Part shown: positions 45,965-57,736 of the stretch, in pieces | How positions within the stretch are numbered: the first letter of the stretch is position 1 | Layout: each line of letters opens with the position of its first letter | Assembly: GCA_014155875.1 (NCBI GenBank) | Contig: JACEFZ010027103.1 | Location: 360,501-424,500, forward strand | DNA length: 64,000 nucleotides | Source of the DNA: Cepaea nemoralis | Taxonomy: Eukaryota; Mollusca; Gastropoda; Stylommatophora; Helicidae | Direction: 5' to 3' | Notes under the pieces: generated by a model | What the model was told of the DNA's origin: nothing | Seen by the model: only the letters and a program-made list of their open reading frames with translations | Database searches by the model: none | Translations under genes and position numbers: made by a program

Positions 45965-48198
45965 AGTGAGGTGTTACATAGATGGTGGGTTGCTACTTAG
46001 ATGGTAGATATCTACTTAGATAGTGGGTGGTTACTTAGATGATGTGTTGATACGTAGATGGTGGGTTGTTACTTAGATGGTGTTGTTACTTAGATGGTGA
46101 GTTGTCACTTAGATGATGTGTTGTTACTTAGATGGTAAGTTTTTACTTAGATGGTGAGTTGTTATTTAGATGGTGGGTTGCTACTTAGATGGACAGTTGT
46201 TACTTAGATGGGAGGTTGTTACTTAGATGGTGGGTTGTTACTTATATGGGAGGCTGTTACTTGGATGGGAGGTTGTTACTTAGATGGGAGGTTGTTACTT
46301 AGATGGGAGGTTGTTACTTAGATGGTGAGTTGTTACTTAGATGGTGAGCTGTTACTTAGATGGGAGGTTGTTACTTAGATGGGAGGTTGTTACTTAGATG
46401 GGAGGTTGTTACTTAGATGGTGAGTTGTTACTTAGATGGTGGATTGTTACTTAGATGCGAGTTGTTACTTAGATGGTGAGTTGTTACTTAGATGCTGGTT
46501 TGTTACTTAGATGGTGAGTTGTTACTTAGATGGTGAGTTGTTACTTAGATGGTGAGTTAATGCTTAGATGATGAGTTGTTAATTACACGGTAAATTGTTA
46601 CATAGTTGGTCAATTGTAAATTAGATGGTAAGTTGTTACTTAGATGGTGAGTTGTTACTTAGATGGTGGGTTGTTACTTAAATGGGGAGTTGTTACTTAG
46701 ATGGTGAGTTGTTACTTAAATGGTGAGTTGTAACTGAGATGGAGAGTTGTTACTTAAATGGTGGGTTGTTACTTAGATGGTGAGTTGTTACTTAGATGGG
46801 AGGTTGTTACTTAGATGGGAGGTTGTTACTTAGATGGGAGGTTGTTACTTAGATGGCGAGTTGTTACTTACATGGAGAGTTGTTACTTAGATGGTGAGTT
46901 GTTACTTAGATGGGAGGTTGTTACTTAGAATGGAGGTTGTTAGTTAGATGGTGTGTTGTTACTTAGATGGGAGGTTGTTACTTAGATGGTGAGTTGCTAC
47001 TTAGATGGTGAGTTGTTACTTAAATTGTGAGTTGTTACTTAGATGGTGAGTTGTTACTTAAATGGTGAGTTGTTACTTAGATGGTGAGTTGTTACTTAAA
47101 TGTTGAGTTGTTACTTAGATGCGAGTTGTTACTTAGATGGTGAGTTGTTACTTAGATGGTGGGTTGTTACTTAGATGGAAGGTTGTTACTTAGATGGTGT
47201 GGTGTTACTTAGATGGAAGGTTGTTACTTAGATGGCGAGTTGTTACTTAGATGGAGAGTTTTTACTTAGATGGTGAGTTGTTACTTAGATGGGAGGTTGT
47301 TACTTAGAAGGGAGGTTGTTACTTAGATGGTGTGTTGTTACTTGGATGGTAGGTTGTTACTTAGATGGTGAGTTGCTACTTAGATGGTGAGTTGTTACTT
47401 AAATTGTGAGTTGTTACTTAGATGGTGAGTTGTTACTTAAATGGTGAGTTGTTAGTTAGATGGTGAGTTGTTACTTAGATGGAGGGTTGTTACTTAGATT
47501 GTGAGTTGTTACTTAGATGGTGGGTTGGTACTTAAATGGTGAGTTGATACATAGATGGTGAGTTGTTACATAGATGGTGAGTTGTTACTTAGATGGTGAG
47601 TTGTTACTTAGATGGAGGGTTGTTACGTAGATGGGAGTTTGTTACTTAGATGGTGGGTTGTTACTTAGATGGGAGGTTGTTACTTAGATGGGAGGTTGTT
47701 ACTTAGATGGTGAATTGTTACTTAGATGGTGAGTTGTTACTTAAATGGTGAGTTGTTACTTAAATGGTGAGTTGTTGCTTAGATGGTGGGTTGTTACTTA
47801 GATGGAGGGTTGTTACTTAGATGGGAGGGTGTTACTTACATGGGAGGTTGTTACTTAGATGGGAGGTTGTAACCTAGATGGGAGGTTGTTACTTAGATAG
47901 TAAGTTGTTACTTAAATGGTGAGTTGATACTTAGATGGTGAGTTGTTACTTAGATGGAGAGTTGGTACTTAGATGGGAGGTTGTTACTTAGATGGGAGGT
48001 TTTTACATAGATGGTGAGTTGTTACTTAGATGGTGGGTTGTTACTTAGATTGCCAGTTGTTACTTAGATTGTGAGTTATTACTTAGATGGTGGGTTGTTA
48101 CTTAGATGTTGGGTTGTTACTTAGATGGTGGGTTGTTACTTAGATCGTGGGTTGTTACGTAGATGTTGGATTGTAACTTAGATGGTGAGTTGTAACCT
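45965..48198 (+). repeat. 19-bp satellite array, about 115 copies
   Basis: A 2.2-kb array of a 19-bp unit GTTACTTAGATGGTGAGTT. Common variants have GGGAGGTT, GGTGGGTT or TTAAATGG. There are frequent one-base indels (GATGCGAG). Variant runs such as GATGGGAGGTT in blocks indicate local amplification. Confidence 0.95.
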
Positions 48199-48479
48199 AA
48201 CAACAGACAGACATATTTTGCATCTAGCGAGTGGCAATGAGTTGTGCCAAACGGAAATCCTGTGAGAAATGGGAGTTAGCTTCCAGAAAGTAACTAATTA
48301 GCCACCAATAAACCACTATAGTATTGCCGTCGAGGATCTGCTGACTGTCCGATGTTCAGGTGGTGACCAAGTAAATTGGTAATTTAATCATTTAATTATG
48401 TATGCAATTATTTCTGTAGTTAACTAGGCAGACCTACTAACTTGCGGCCATGAAGTTAACAAAGAGAAAACGTTTCATA

Positions 48480-48595
48480 TATTATATTCAATTAACAATG
48501 AAGTATTGCTCAAATATACCGAGGCGTTAGCAATTAGACAGGAACAACATGGACACACAGATGTGCGGACAGACAGATTTCGTTTACAGTTTGCT
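48480..48595 (+). pseudogene. Possible PLE C-terminal fragment
   Basis: The plus-strand reading NEVLLKYTEALAI resembles the PLE C-terminal block LLKFAEAIMI / LFKYIEALYV found at 3105 and 54700. It is only about 30 codons long and is followed directly by a LINE fragment. Short similarity, so tentative. Confidence 0.4.
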
Positions 48596-49346
<751 letters not shown>

Positions 49347-52300
49347 TTATGCCCCCCGCCCTACAAATTAAATGATATTATCATTTAATTCATATACATT
49401 CATTACCAATGACAAATAGCATCACTGACAACCTAAGTATCAATTGCTGAACATGACATTATGGTTCCCGTTAATAACCCTCAAAAAAAAAAAATTACTG
49501 ACGGGCATGCCCTCCTGCTCACACCCACGGTGAACGTCATGTGGCCGGCCTATGGGAGGGCCGGACCAACTAATGATACCATTAGTCCCTAACTTGTTCT
49601 CACTCTAGGTCAAAACCCGGAGTTGTGGACGAGAGTATCAATCGGTATCATGCCGTCTGTATCAGTTGCCGATCCTCGTTGTCGCTGGTCATGCTTGTAT
49701 CTTGCGTTATCATTTAATGGCTGTAGGTGAGGTAGAGGCTGTCGCTGATCACATTCTAATTTAAGGGATATTTCTAATATTATAATAAGTGCCGTACCAA
49801 TAATACAACAATATAGTTCATTAAAGCAGCAATGTTATAATAGTACCAGCTCTCTTTGTGTAAATAATGATCACTTAACCAATCATATTTCCGTAAATAT
49901 TCAAGGATAAACTAATATTCTTCATACTCTAACCTGATAAATCTTCTTCTTCAATCGACTGTTGTAATGTGGTTTCATTGCCCAATGCTCACACATGTAT
50001 GTAGAGAAGCTAGCTCATAATGCTTTAATCTGCCCATCGGTGCTTGTAAAATGCTGACATAACCATAAAAGTTAGTATCCATAAATCATCTTTAACTTTC
50101 TGACGATCATATCTCGGTATGATATCGACTGCCTTCGCATTAGCTCAAAGAGAGTTTCCCCAAACCTCTTAAACTAATGACGCTGGTTAGTCCATAGTAA
50201 ACCTCCATATTCGTCTAAAGATGTAACGAATATCTTGGTGCAATACCCGTGTACTGTTATATCCGCTCAGGGGAGTTGCTTCTATCCCAGTACACCTCAC
50301 TGCACCTTCACACCACGAGTGTTTTCCTCTGTACCTTTATTATAACAACACATGACAAACCTTTGCGTATGCTCAAGCAGTAAATCAAAACTAATTTGTA
50401 AGACCACATGCATAGTCTAAAAACAATATGTAAGGATCTGTATACTAACATTTAGCACAAATGCAACAGATTAACTGCCTATCACCAACGGAGAAAACAA
50501 ATTAACACCATTTACTATTCTTAAACTAAGGAACACTCTTAATCACGTGCTGGATTCACGTGAGAACAACATGAAATTCTTTTATTTATGACAATGAATG
50601 ATGTAACTTAAATTATTATTCAGCCTTCCTCGTGTGTATTCGACGACTGGTACGTCTTTACTGTCATTAATATTTTTAGTATCTAGATTTCCATCTTACC
50701 ACACAGTTCTTCGACCATATCTGTATATGTTTACGCTCAATTTAACAACGTCTTGTATTTCTAATTTGTCATTGTTAAATGAATTGTTATCCATCGTTGA
50801 CACAGAAGTTTGTCCTCTAGTATTCGATATTCCAATACCGACAACTGTTGTAATGACTGGGTAATTGGGCATCCATATAAAGGAGGTCTCAAACGTTGTA
50901 TCATCGATTCGGGCGACTAATTGGCCCTGCTCGAAAAGTTATCGCCTATCCTGAACACGTTGATCGGAATTTCTTCTGGACTCGACATAAAGGAGCACGG
51001 TTGACCTAATGGACGTGGATGAGTAATCATCTGCGGGTTTGGCGATTCAATGTTTTTTGGGCAAAATTATCTTCAACGTTAAAACATGCATGGACATTCC
51101 TCGGATTTAAAAATGTAGCCAAAGAAGTTCGAAATTTGATACTGAATGATTGAGTATCTTGCTTTTGATTAACCAGTAACATCTGGACATGATTATAGCT
51201 TCAAAATGGCAATTGCATGTAGACCAGTCAGTGTTGGTTGTATTATGATTTCAGAATGTTTCGTGTACGGAATTCACAATGTTTCAAGTGAAGTATATAT
51301 TTTAAGATGTAATTTTTCTTAATAACGTTTAGTGTACGTTTCCATAAGTTCTGTTTCTCAAGGTTGATTTTTGATGCATATAGGAATTGTTTATCCCCGC
51401 TATGAAAAATTGAATTTCGTTATAGTCGAATCTTTTTCTACGAGATTTCTCAAACCTTGAAGAATATTTGAATATTCTGAGAACCATAGATTCATGAGTT
51501 AGAAATAAGATGCAATTGATACCAATGTTCATTCAAATGTTTGATTGATTGTCAATGCTCACGTATCACCTTGACTTCATCTTCTACGTCATTGATGTGG
51601 CTTCGTAACTTAAAAGTAGCTGATATTGCTTTAAGTTTTGTGTTGACGTTTTTCAAAGAATGTTCTCGGTGAGTAGCTTATAAAACTTTCTTTGACAACT
51701 GTTGTTTCTCATGTGACGTATCATTCTGTGTACACCACATACGTCTATTTGAAGTGAGTATTTTGTAACAGTATAGTGTCAATGAACGCCTTCGTCTGAA
51801 TCAAGACAACTGGGTGTTAGGGAGTTGTGTAAATTCCTCCATTAGTGCTACCAATCTGTTGTTTGTTCGAGTAAATGTATGTAATAAATAATGGTGGACA
51901 AATGAATCTTCAATTCCGATACCTCTTATTGGCTGTATTAACGTTCTCAAAATCAGTTTGACTTCATCCAACCCATCGTTTCCAGGAATTCAATTTTCAA
52001 AGTTCAGTGAATTTCGACTATTTAACTGTAAATTTATAGTCTTGTGTTGTTGTACTTCAAGAAATTTCTTTCGAACATTCTTGGAGAACTGCGTAAATAT
52101 GTAATTCCTCTGACGTAGGTTCACGCATTTCAAGGATCAAGTATTTGAGACAAAAAATGTGAACTGGAGTATACGGAATCTGACGTGTGAATCAACCAGT
52201 TCGATGCCGTGTTATTAGCATCTTTTTACGAGTTACTATCAGATAATCGGTAGTTGTCTCCTTCAGAGTGCCTGTTACACCAGGTCAGCATCTGAAGTAG

Positions 52301-53139
52301 ATGAGAACAAACGATACGGATTCAAATGATGAACCAGTAATACCGTAGATCACAGTCGAGATTTTCGAATACCGTCGAACAACATCCTGGTCCAAATGCA
52401 ATTTTTATGCTCTTCTATCACACCTACGTCCTGAAGAGTAATAATTTACTGTCCATGTACGCTTTCTTTCACTTTAACACAACTATGACTACAACAGTTT
52501 ATATGTCGATTTATTTCACGTTGAACTATACTTTCCTGTATCTGTGAAGACGAATTGTACTTGGATATGATCACATGACAAATGGTATCGTGATCTGAGT
52601 TTAACTTTCAAATTTTGAATAAATATATTGTATCTTCAGAATAAGTCTTGACGACATGCTAGATAATGTTCTGATATGATGTTCGTGTCGCTGGAATATG
52701 AAATGTTTATGTAGATCAATATAATCACTTGCGTAAATTCTGGTGGTACTGTCAATTTGTTGTTTGTTCAAGCAAATGTACTTAGTAAATACTCATATTG
52801 AATCTTCATCATCGTATATTCTTCAGTTGAATTTCATTACTCGATACATCAGACAAATGCGATCAAATATAACAGTTCTTTGAATTAAAATCGTAAGATC
52901 TTCATACTTTCCGAATGTGTTGTAAACATTCAATCTAATGACGTCATCATTCATTTTTTAGAGATTATTCCACACAAAATTATTTGAATACAATGACGTA
53001 ATCGATCTTTCATGAAAATCTGTAGATGACCTTGGCCTTCGTATGTATATGGCTCGATTTGCTAAATTACTTCAAATATGTCATAAATTGACAATAAATC
53101 ACGAGTTCATAATCATTACTACCGGTACAAGACCCCATT
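49347..53139 (-). pseudogene. Decayed interior of the LTR element, unrecognised coding relic
   Basis: On the minus strand a single phase from about 52065 to 51541 stays protein-like with four or five stops, for example DEVKLILRTLIQPIRGIGIE, TNNRLVALMEEFTQLPN and INDVEDEVKVIREH, the last with a coiled-coil look. A similar 55-bp stretch at 52735-52835 preserves codon register (TNNKL...EFTQ), so a unit was duplicated about 900 bp apart. Another relic frame near 50634-50870 reads VITTVVGIGISNTRGQTSVS. I recognise no family. It could be a gag-like or structural protein, and no function is assigned. Confidence 0.5.
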
Positions 53140-53542
53140 TGCCATGGAGTGATGTTGCGGGCCTCGTCCTAGGGGTTCAGGAATAATACATTTCTGTCTA
53201 TTCAAACAAATAACGGTCACCAACAAACCTTTACAAGACGATATGGTTTTATATGTTCCAGACTTTAATCTGACGACTCCTGTCACATGTCGACCACACT
53301 CAATTGCTCCACAGAAACTTTCGAACACACACACTGGATTAACACTGTTAGCCATGCTCCAGAAGACATGCTGCGTCCGTACTGGACGGCAGCCCAAGTC
53401 TAACTCCCCTCTCAGTGACGTTTTTCGTGACGCTTCCCTAGTTTCCCTGTGCACTCTATAATTGTACATTTCGGTGCATCTTTTAGGGAAGCTCCCTTCA
53501 GCCTTTCTCAGTCTGCTGTGTGTCAGTGACTGATATGTGGCA
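53140..53542 (-). repeat. LTR (5' LTR in element orientation)
   Basis: Begins TGCCAT on the plus strand (TGCCAC in the partner) and ends GTGGCA. The open frame read across it in the minus direction is an artefact shared by both LTRs. Confidence 0.85.
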
Positions 53543-53626
<84 letters not shown>

Positions 53627-53636
53627 GATGATGATC
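53543..53636 (+). repeat. (ATG)n microsatellite, distal half
   Basis: Continuation of the ATG tail at 48827-48924, separated from it by the LTR element. Confidence 0.95.
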
Positions 53637-54019
53637 ACAGTGAGGATAACAAATGCTTCACATTCGATCAATATTAGTAACTCTGAGTTGTAAATATTTC
53701 AATCAAAATATAATCCATGTAGGAACTTCACAAGATATATAACTCTCAGTATGTAACTATAGGCAGTGAAATACCCCCAGCCACCAATGGTCAGCCTATT
53801 AGGTGTGGTTTATGAGTTTAAACTATTCAGGTACTTAGTTTAGTCAGCTGGATTACCTGTGATATTGCAGGTGCAAATATGGGCACTTTTTTCAAAGTCC
53901 CTAATGTGTGGTTTGAGTCATCGCTGCTCACCTGAGCCTTGTCGCTGTACTTACCGTTAACAACGGAGTAAAACTCCGCCATGGCTGGGGACAGTTCTAG
54001 ATTGGAGAAACAGACTCGT
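53637..54019. other. No gene seen
   Basis: A minus-strand frame (53827-54177) extends into the adjacent minisatellite. Its part here has no recognisable domain. Confidence 0.4.
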
Positions 54020-54175
54020 TTGCTAGTTCTATGAAGTTTGCAGTCTTTGAAGTTTGTAGTTTTGTGTAGTTGTTTAGTTCTGTTTGTAGTTGCGTGAAGT
54101 CTGCAATTCTGTGAAATGTGTTTGTTATGCCAAGTTTGTAATTCTGTGACGTTTGTAGTTCTGTAAATGGTAAAC
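54020..54175 (+). repeat. ~17-bp minisatellite, left part
   Basis: Imperfect units of TAGTTCTGTGAAGTTTG type. The same unit resumes at 54504-54558 after the hammerhead-bearing segment, so the array is interrupted by an insertion. Confidence 0.75.
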
Positions 54176-54216
54176 AAGAATGAGGGGAACTGCAGTAAAG
54201 CTTAAATAGGCAATGA

Positions 54217-54504
54217 ATGAATCACCCAAAAAATGAGAAGTAGATTTTGAGCTTTACTAAAACACTAATTAAAGTCCATACATCTGGTCTATTAATCCAC
54301 TTACAGCCCTACGTCGAGTCAGTCTTTCCAAGCAAGGGATTCAGATAGGTACTTTAATATTTTCATAGTGTGTTTCATGTAGGTTTGTGTCGGTTTGTAT
54401 TTGTTTGTTCTGTGCTGACGAAGGCTTTTGCCGAAACGTCCAATTGGTCTCTTGTAGTCGTGTTTTAGTAAAGCTCACAATCTACTTCTCGTTTTTTGGG
54501 TAGT
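54217..54504. mobile_element. PLE-terminus-like insertion with inverted ~50-bp arms
   Basis: The arms 54217-54268 and 54454-54504 are reverse complements, sharing GAGAAGTAGATT and GAGCTTTACTAAAACAC. They enclose the hammerhead-like motif at 54415-54440. The minus-strand PLE endonuclease fragment lies just to the right (54575-54964). The segment interrupts a 17-bp minisatellite. Its assignment to a PLE is by inference from the motif and the neighbour. Confidence 0.6.
54415..54440 (+). ncRNA. Hammerhead-ribozyme-like core
   Basis: The sequence CTGACGA, one extra A, GGC-TTTT-GCC, GAAA, CGTC contains an intact CUGANGA block, a 3-bp stem II with tetraloop, and GAAA followed by GUC with essentially no stem III. 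Minimal hammerheads with very short stem III are known from Penelope-like elements and are thought to act as dimers. The extra A before stem II is a departure from the canonical core, shared with the motif at 3479-3507. No convincing stem I was found by eye. Confidence 0.55.
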
Positions 54505-54574
54505 TCAGTAAAGTGTGTTAGTTCTGTAACGTGTGTAGTTATGTAAAGTGTGTATTGTTAACTTTGTTGTCTGA

Positions 54575-54964
54575 ACTGTGTCCCCTGGTTCATCTGCCTG
54601 TGGTTGCTGATATTCTTGCTATTCTAAGTCCGTCTCTAACAGTCACACTAGCACTCAGCAGAAAGTTCTTCTGTTTACATTGCCACGGCTGGAATCGGAT
54701 AACATATAGTGCTTCGATATATTTGAACAATTGATTATTGTTCGTAGAGTACAGTATGGGAAATGCTGATTGTTTATTGACTGTGTAGTTTCTAATCAGC
54801 AAATGTTCTGAAATGGCCGAATTTGACGTTTTATTACCTGTCGACTGCACATGAATTCTTGAAGATTGATTTAACTCTCTTTTCCACCACAATGGTATAT
54901 GTTCGGCTATATGTTCGGATTTGCTAATTGTCTTTCTGTTCTGCCTATGTACGTTGCTTGTCAC
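54575..54964 (-). pseudogene. PLE GIY-YIG endonuclease fragment, second family
   Basis: The minus-strand frame reads VHRQNRKTISKSEHIAEHIP, then SAISEHLLIRNYTVNKQSAF and LFKYIEALYVIRFQPW. This matches the order and spacing of the PLE nuclease C-terminus at 2890-3190 (VYIGRTERQL...VLEHIPQW...LLKFAEAIMI). Sequence identity is low, so it belongs to a different PLE family. RT is absent. Confidence 0.75.
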
Positions 54965-54984
54965 TCACTCTGGAATGAATAAAT

Positions 54985-55118
54985 ACAGTTTGATGTGGAT
55001 AGACATGCTCACCAACATCACACGCCATCGACTATTAGAAGATTGGCAGTGCACGAGACTGAAGGCTGTGACAGACATGATCATCAATGTCACATGGCAT
55101 AGATTATAAGAAAGTTGG
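54985..55118 (+). repeat. ~70-bp tandem repeat beside a PLE fragment, block 1
   Basis: Two degenerate units with GACATG(A/C)TCA(C/T)CAA and TAAGAA(A/G)(A/G)TTGG. They match the two clearer 73-bp units at 57595-57736, also adjacent to a PLE fragment. Confidence 0.7.
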
Positions 55119-55156
55119 TGCGTCATACGCATTTTCTAGCGCTATCAAGACAAGTC

Positions 55157-55371
55157 TCTCCGTAACCCCGAATACTCTGGTGGTTGACGTGAGCGCACGA
55201 GAATTGGAAGCGGTTCGAGTCGTGCCAGTGACTTATGAGAGTATGGAGCCGGTCGCTCAGAAAGTCGTGGCGTGCTGATGAGCGTAATTTAGCCTAGGAA
55301 TCAACATACAGCTGAAAGATGCTGATGTTGACCGCAATATCCTGAAACAGGATGGAAACGCGGAAAAACAA
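55157..55371 (+). mobile_element. tRNA-derived SINE with perfect 13-bp target duplication
   Basis: Flanked by ATCAAGACAAGTC at 55144-55156 and 55372-55384. Body blocks match 3811-4060 (GAGCCGGTCGCTCAGAAAG, GAGCGTAAT, CAGCTGAAAGATGCT). A B-box-like GGTTCGAGTCG lies near 55213. The A-rich 3' end is short. Confidence 0.85.
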
Positions 55372-55529
55372 ATCAAGACAAGTCACCTGAACAAGTCAAG
55401 AAGCCTGATACAGGGGAAAATCGCATGTTGCAAGAACAACAAAGGACACGTGGCAACCAAGATGTGCAGCGTGGGAGCCGACAGTAAGGCGAGCGGAGAG
55501 AATCTGCCCGCGAGCTGCAGCAAACAAAC

Positions 55530-55575
55530 AGTTAGTTAGTTAGTTAGTTAGATAGTTAGTCAGTTAGTTAGTTAG

Positions 55576-55653
<78 letters not shown>

Positions 55654-55880
55654 GACAGATCAACCTCATTGCACATCAAACCATTCAGTCCATAAGTGCT
55701 CGGATCACCTCCTCAGCAAATCCCGCAGCGTGTAACGGCTAACGACGCCAGTTCTGTGTTGGTTTATCAATCTTCTTTGGCTTCCTGCGTAGTGCTCTTG
55801 TTTGGCCACCCCTCTTTTAATTTGCTGTTCTCGCAGTCTGATCATGGTTGTATATTCGCAGTCATCACTTGGTTCTCGAT
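55530..55880 (-). pseudogene. I/Nimb-like LINE 3' end with long (TTAG)n tail
   Basis: A TTAG repeat of about 120 bp (55530-55653) is the 3' tail. The following 230 bp match 23157-23390, the RNase H to 3' end of the LINE at 23137-26953, at high identity. At about 55880 the match stops abruptly and opposite-strand gag sequence begins. Confidence 0.88.
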
Positions 55881-55939
55881 GAAGTTCTCTAACGAAGCTA
55901 CCACGAGGAAGGACGACGACAACCCACCATAAACAAGAG

Positions 55940-57381
55940 CAAACCTACTGAGAAGCAGAGAGAGGAGAAAGACACCAGAGTCGAAAACACCGACTCACCG
56001 ACAACCAAGTTGTCAAGCGTATCCAAGTGGAGCTATCAGACGAAGAAATCCTGAAGCAGCTACGAGAAGAGAACCTCCACGTCGGATTCTTGAAGGCGGA
56101 GCGGCCCCTCACCTACTCAAAGATCCCTACGACCTTGAAGGTGTTACGACAGAGGGCAGCGAGATGCCGAACACATTCTCAATCAACAAGAAAATGCAAC
56201 AGCCAGAGAGATTCATCCCAAGAGTCAATCAATGTTCAAGATGCGAGAGGGCCGGTCACAGCAGAGCAGCATGTCGCAGTAAGACGAAAATCTGCTGGTA
56301 CTGCGCCGATCACCACGCCTTCAAGGAGTGTCTACTGGCCAAACTGGACACGGACTTCCGAGCACCCAACAACAAAAGAAAGTGCGGCAACTGACTGGGC
56401 AAGGTGGAGCAAGATATTTGGGCTGTCCGTACCTGCAACAACACAGAGACGTATTAAAGCTCGCCATCAAAACAAAGACACCATACAACGAAGCAATGCA
56501 GAGGTGTGAGACAGCCACGGGTATATCACAAGCTGAAAGAGATCAACTGCAAAAACAGATAGACGAGTTGAAGAAACAAGTCAAGGCACTGCTGACGCCG
56601 ACTCCGACCAGCGGCAACGAAAAACTACTGGCGGAAATGAAGGAGATCCATCAAATCATCAAGCAAGAAGTGGAACATGTGGCACTGATAAAGAAGGAGA
56701 ACGAAGAAATCCTACAAACCATTAAATCAGAGCGAGAACTACAGAAAGCTGAAATGGAACTTTTCCGAAACAAACCAGCAGAAGCCATACAAAACCGCAA
56801 GACGAAAACCAAGCGACCGAGCTTGAACCGCAAGCTAAAGCCAGCAGCCCAACCACGACGCCCCAGACACACAAGGGGAAAGCAATATTCCGCCAGACAT
56901 CCGAAGAAAACCTAGATGAACACCCTGATGAGGGCACGGAGAGGCCCCAGGGATCTACCTTGGAGGAGTGCCTAGAATCGATAAAATTGCAAGCAATTAG
57001 TGATGAACTCGGGCGCAAGGAATTCAGAATGCGCTGGAGAGAAAAAGAAAAGAAGCCCAAGAAACTCAGGGGCAACCGATAGAATATCCAGATGTACACT
57101 ATCACCCTGAGTCCGGCCTCGAGTACTATATAGATATCGGAGAGATCTTCCCGTAGGTGTCCACGGAGGAAGACTGCTTAAGGAAACATAAACTATTCAT
57201 CGAAATAGAAAACAGAAGCAAGGAGGAAAATGACAACATCGAAAAGCTTCTGCGGACAATACATAAAAAAAGGAGGCTAACAGACCAAATAAAAAGTCTT
57301 TTTAAGGACTGCACCCAGCCAAGCCAGACGAACCAGGAGCCTGCACCAAAAAATAAAACCACAATAGGAGACGGGCACTAA
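55940..57381 (+). pseudogene. LINE ORF1 (gag with three zinc knuckles) relic
   Basis: The plus-strand relic has at least three frameshifts. In order: ELSDEEILKQLREENLHVGF; knuckle 1 CSRCERAGHSRAAC; knuckle 2 CWYCADHHAFKEC; a damaged third knuckle ending YLGCPYLQQHRDVL; a long charged coiled-coil-like segment (ISQAERDQLQKQIDEL...). A further charged tail runs to a stop at 57379-57381. Three knuckles followed by YLGCPYL are typical of ORF1 in I/jockey-type LINEs, where it forms an RNA-binding particle. It lies head-to-head with the LINE 3' end at 55530-55880, and the two may derive from the same element by 5' inversion. Confidence 0.8.
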
Positions 57382-57394
57382 GGATAGCCGCCAA

Positions 57395-57495
57395 CCAATC
57401 CCCCTTCTGACGTCACAGACACAAAAGCCGATATAAAGAGTCCGGGAGAGGACTAACTCGTAAGAGCGCACAAGACAAGAATCAGGGTGAATAAA
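57395..57495 (+). promoter_or_regulatory. Promoter-like cluster: CCAAT, CRE, TATA, then poly(A) signal
   Basis: A CCAAT box lies near 57393-57397, a palindromic CRE TGACGTCA at 57408-57415, TATAAAG at 57432-57438, and AATAAA at 57490-57495. The order and spacing resemble a promoter followed by a short R region, as in an LTR or an element terminus. No downstream gene is visible: a PLE fragment follows. Functional status is unknown. Confidence 0.5.
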
Positions 57496-57594
57496 CCCAC
57501 AAAAACCACGGACCTGAACAATAACCACAGCTGAAAGAAGCAGGTTGAAAGAGGCCGAATTTAGAATTTTTGTTTTTCAAGTCAAGTCAAATCG

Positions 57595-57736
57595 AGACAG
57601 AAGGCTGTGAACAGACAAGATCACCAACGCCACACGGCATAAACTATAAGAAGATTGGCAGAGCACAAGACAGAAGGCTGTGGACAGACATGATCACCAA
57701 CACCACACGGCATGGACTATAAGAAGATTGGCAATT
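57595..57736 (+). repeat. 73-bp tandem repeat beside a PLE fragment, block 2
   Basis: Two units each begin AGACAGAAGGCTGTG and contain ACTATAAGAAGATTGGCA. The second unit ends exactly where the PLE copy begins. Confidence 0.85.

Noticed and set aside
50634..50864. Plus-strand 76-residue frame
   Set aside because: The antisense reading looks more protein-like and lies in the decayed LTR element interior; neither has a recognisable domain.
53119..53469. 116-residue minus-strand frame shared with 48667-49071
   Set aside because: It is the antisense of the LTR pair; conservation reflects the LTR, not a protein.
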